This document shows, in pieces, positions 32,224 through 32,454 of a DNA stretch of 32,454 bases. The notes under the pieces were generated by a model. That model was not told the DNA's origin and did not search any database. It was given only the letters and a program-made list of their open reading frames with translations. Where the stretch lies: NCBI GenBank assembly GCA_937920335.1, contig CALGUT010000476.1, positions 1-32,454 of the forward strand. The letters run 5' to 3'. Every line of letters begins with the position of its first letter. Position 1 is the stretch's first letter. This stretch comes from an uncultured Opitutales bacterium (GTDB lineage: Bacteria; Verrucomicrobiota; Verrucomicrobiia; Opitutales; UBA2995). The position numbers were made by a program, and so were the translations under genes.

Positions 32224-32454
32224 TGGCTAATACAAATATCCATAGTGTGAAGAGTAGAACCTTCGATGCCATCGTCGTTGGTTCCGGTATCAGTGGCGGT
32301 TGGGCAACCAAGGAACTCACTGAAAAAGGGCTCAAGACCCTCGTCCTGGAAAGAGGCCGCGATGTGAAGCACATAGTCGACTACCCGACCGCTTATAAGA
32401 TGCCTTATGAATTTGAGCACCGCAACGAGATCCCTTTAAAGAAACAGCAGGAGA
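32223..32454 (+). CDS. GMC-family oxidoreductase, 5' part (partial)
   Basis: The frame begins at ATG 32223, overlapping the previous stop, and runs off the window end, so only 77 residues are visible. They contain the FAD/ADP-binding Rossmann start 'FDAIVVGSGISGGWATKELTEKGLKTLVLERG' (GxGxxG), then 'YPTAYKMPYEFEHRNEIPL', typical of large subunits of periplasmic sugar/gluconate dehydrogenases of the GMC family. No signal peptide is seen, which fits export together with the Tat-bearing subunit 3. It is missing from the ORF track because it is open-ended. Confidence 0.88.
   Translation, partial: MANTNIHSVKSRTFDAIVVGSGISGGWATKELTEKGLKTLVLERGRDVKHIVDYPTAYKMPYEFEHRNEIPLKKQQE

Noticed and set aside
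1-32454. CRISPR arrays, tRNA or rRNA genes, transposases
   Set aside because: No regularly spaced repeats, cloverleaf-like segments or transposase-like ORFs were seen by reading; a tRNAscan or repeat search was not possible here.

Overview
The window looks like part of a chromosome from a marine-type bacterium of the PVC group, most likely Verrucomicrobiota (Opitutae-like). This is inferred from three things. Eight different formylglycine-type sulfatases are packed together. Two secreted proteins end in the short 'W-x-G...V/L-E-S/D-S-x-D-L-x-x-W...F-Y/W-R' C-terminal module common in that phylum. Large secreted propeller proteins of the PVC type are present, one fused to an azurin-like copper domain. 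Almost every secreted gene product begins with a signal peptide. Most start codons have no Shine-Dalgarno sequence.

Region 1 (1-21312, all + strand) is one long, tightly packed array. It starts with the 3' end of a propeller-type protein and then four S1 sulfatases with touching or overlapping ends. A 290-bp gap follows, holding the relic of a four-helix-bundle (23S-IVS-type) gene. Then come a fifth sulfatase, a DUF1961-like protein, a sixth sulfatase, a right-handed beta-helix (lyase-like) protein, a ThuA-like protein, a large PhoD-like metallophosphatase, a seventh sulfatase, a nucleotidyltransferase-GHMP kinase fusion, and an eighth AtsA-like sulfatase. The array reads as a pathway for dismantling a heavily sulfated polysaccharide outside the cytoplasm, with one cytoplasmic enzyme that may activate a released sugar. 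No glycoside hydrolase, SusC/D pair or formylglycine-generating enzyme is visible here.

Region 2 (21354-23737, - strand) holds a kelch-like secreted protein broken by a one-base change in a run of eight C's, and a small exported protein with a cysteine-rich tail that ends in a clear hairpin terminator.

Region 3 (23886-27032, + strand) starts with an ArsR-type repressor, divergent from the cysteine-rich protein across a shared promoter/operator region. It is followed after 27 bp by a PL6-family polysaccharide lyase, and then by a secreted cyclophilin whose catalytic domain is inserted in an Ig/cadherin-like domain.

Region 4 (27100-32454) has a Wzx-like flippase on the - strand. On the + strand it has a full-length paralogue of the first gene (with an added azurin-like domain), a gluconate-2-dehydrogenase subunit-3-like protein, and the start of a GMC oxidoreductase. 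This suggests a periplasmic sugar/alcohol oxidation module. No tRNA, rRNA, CRISPR array, or intact insertion sequence was seen.
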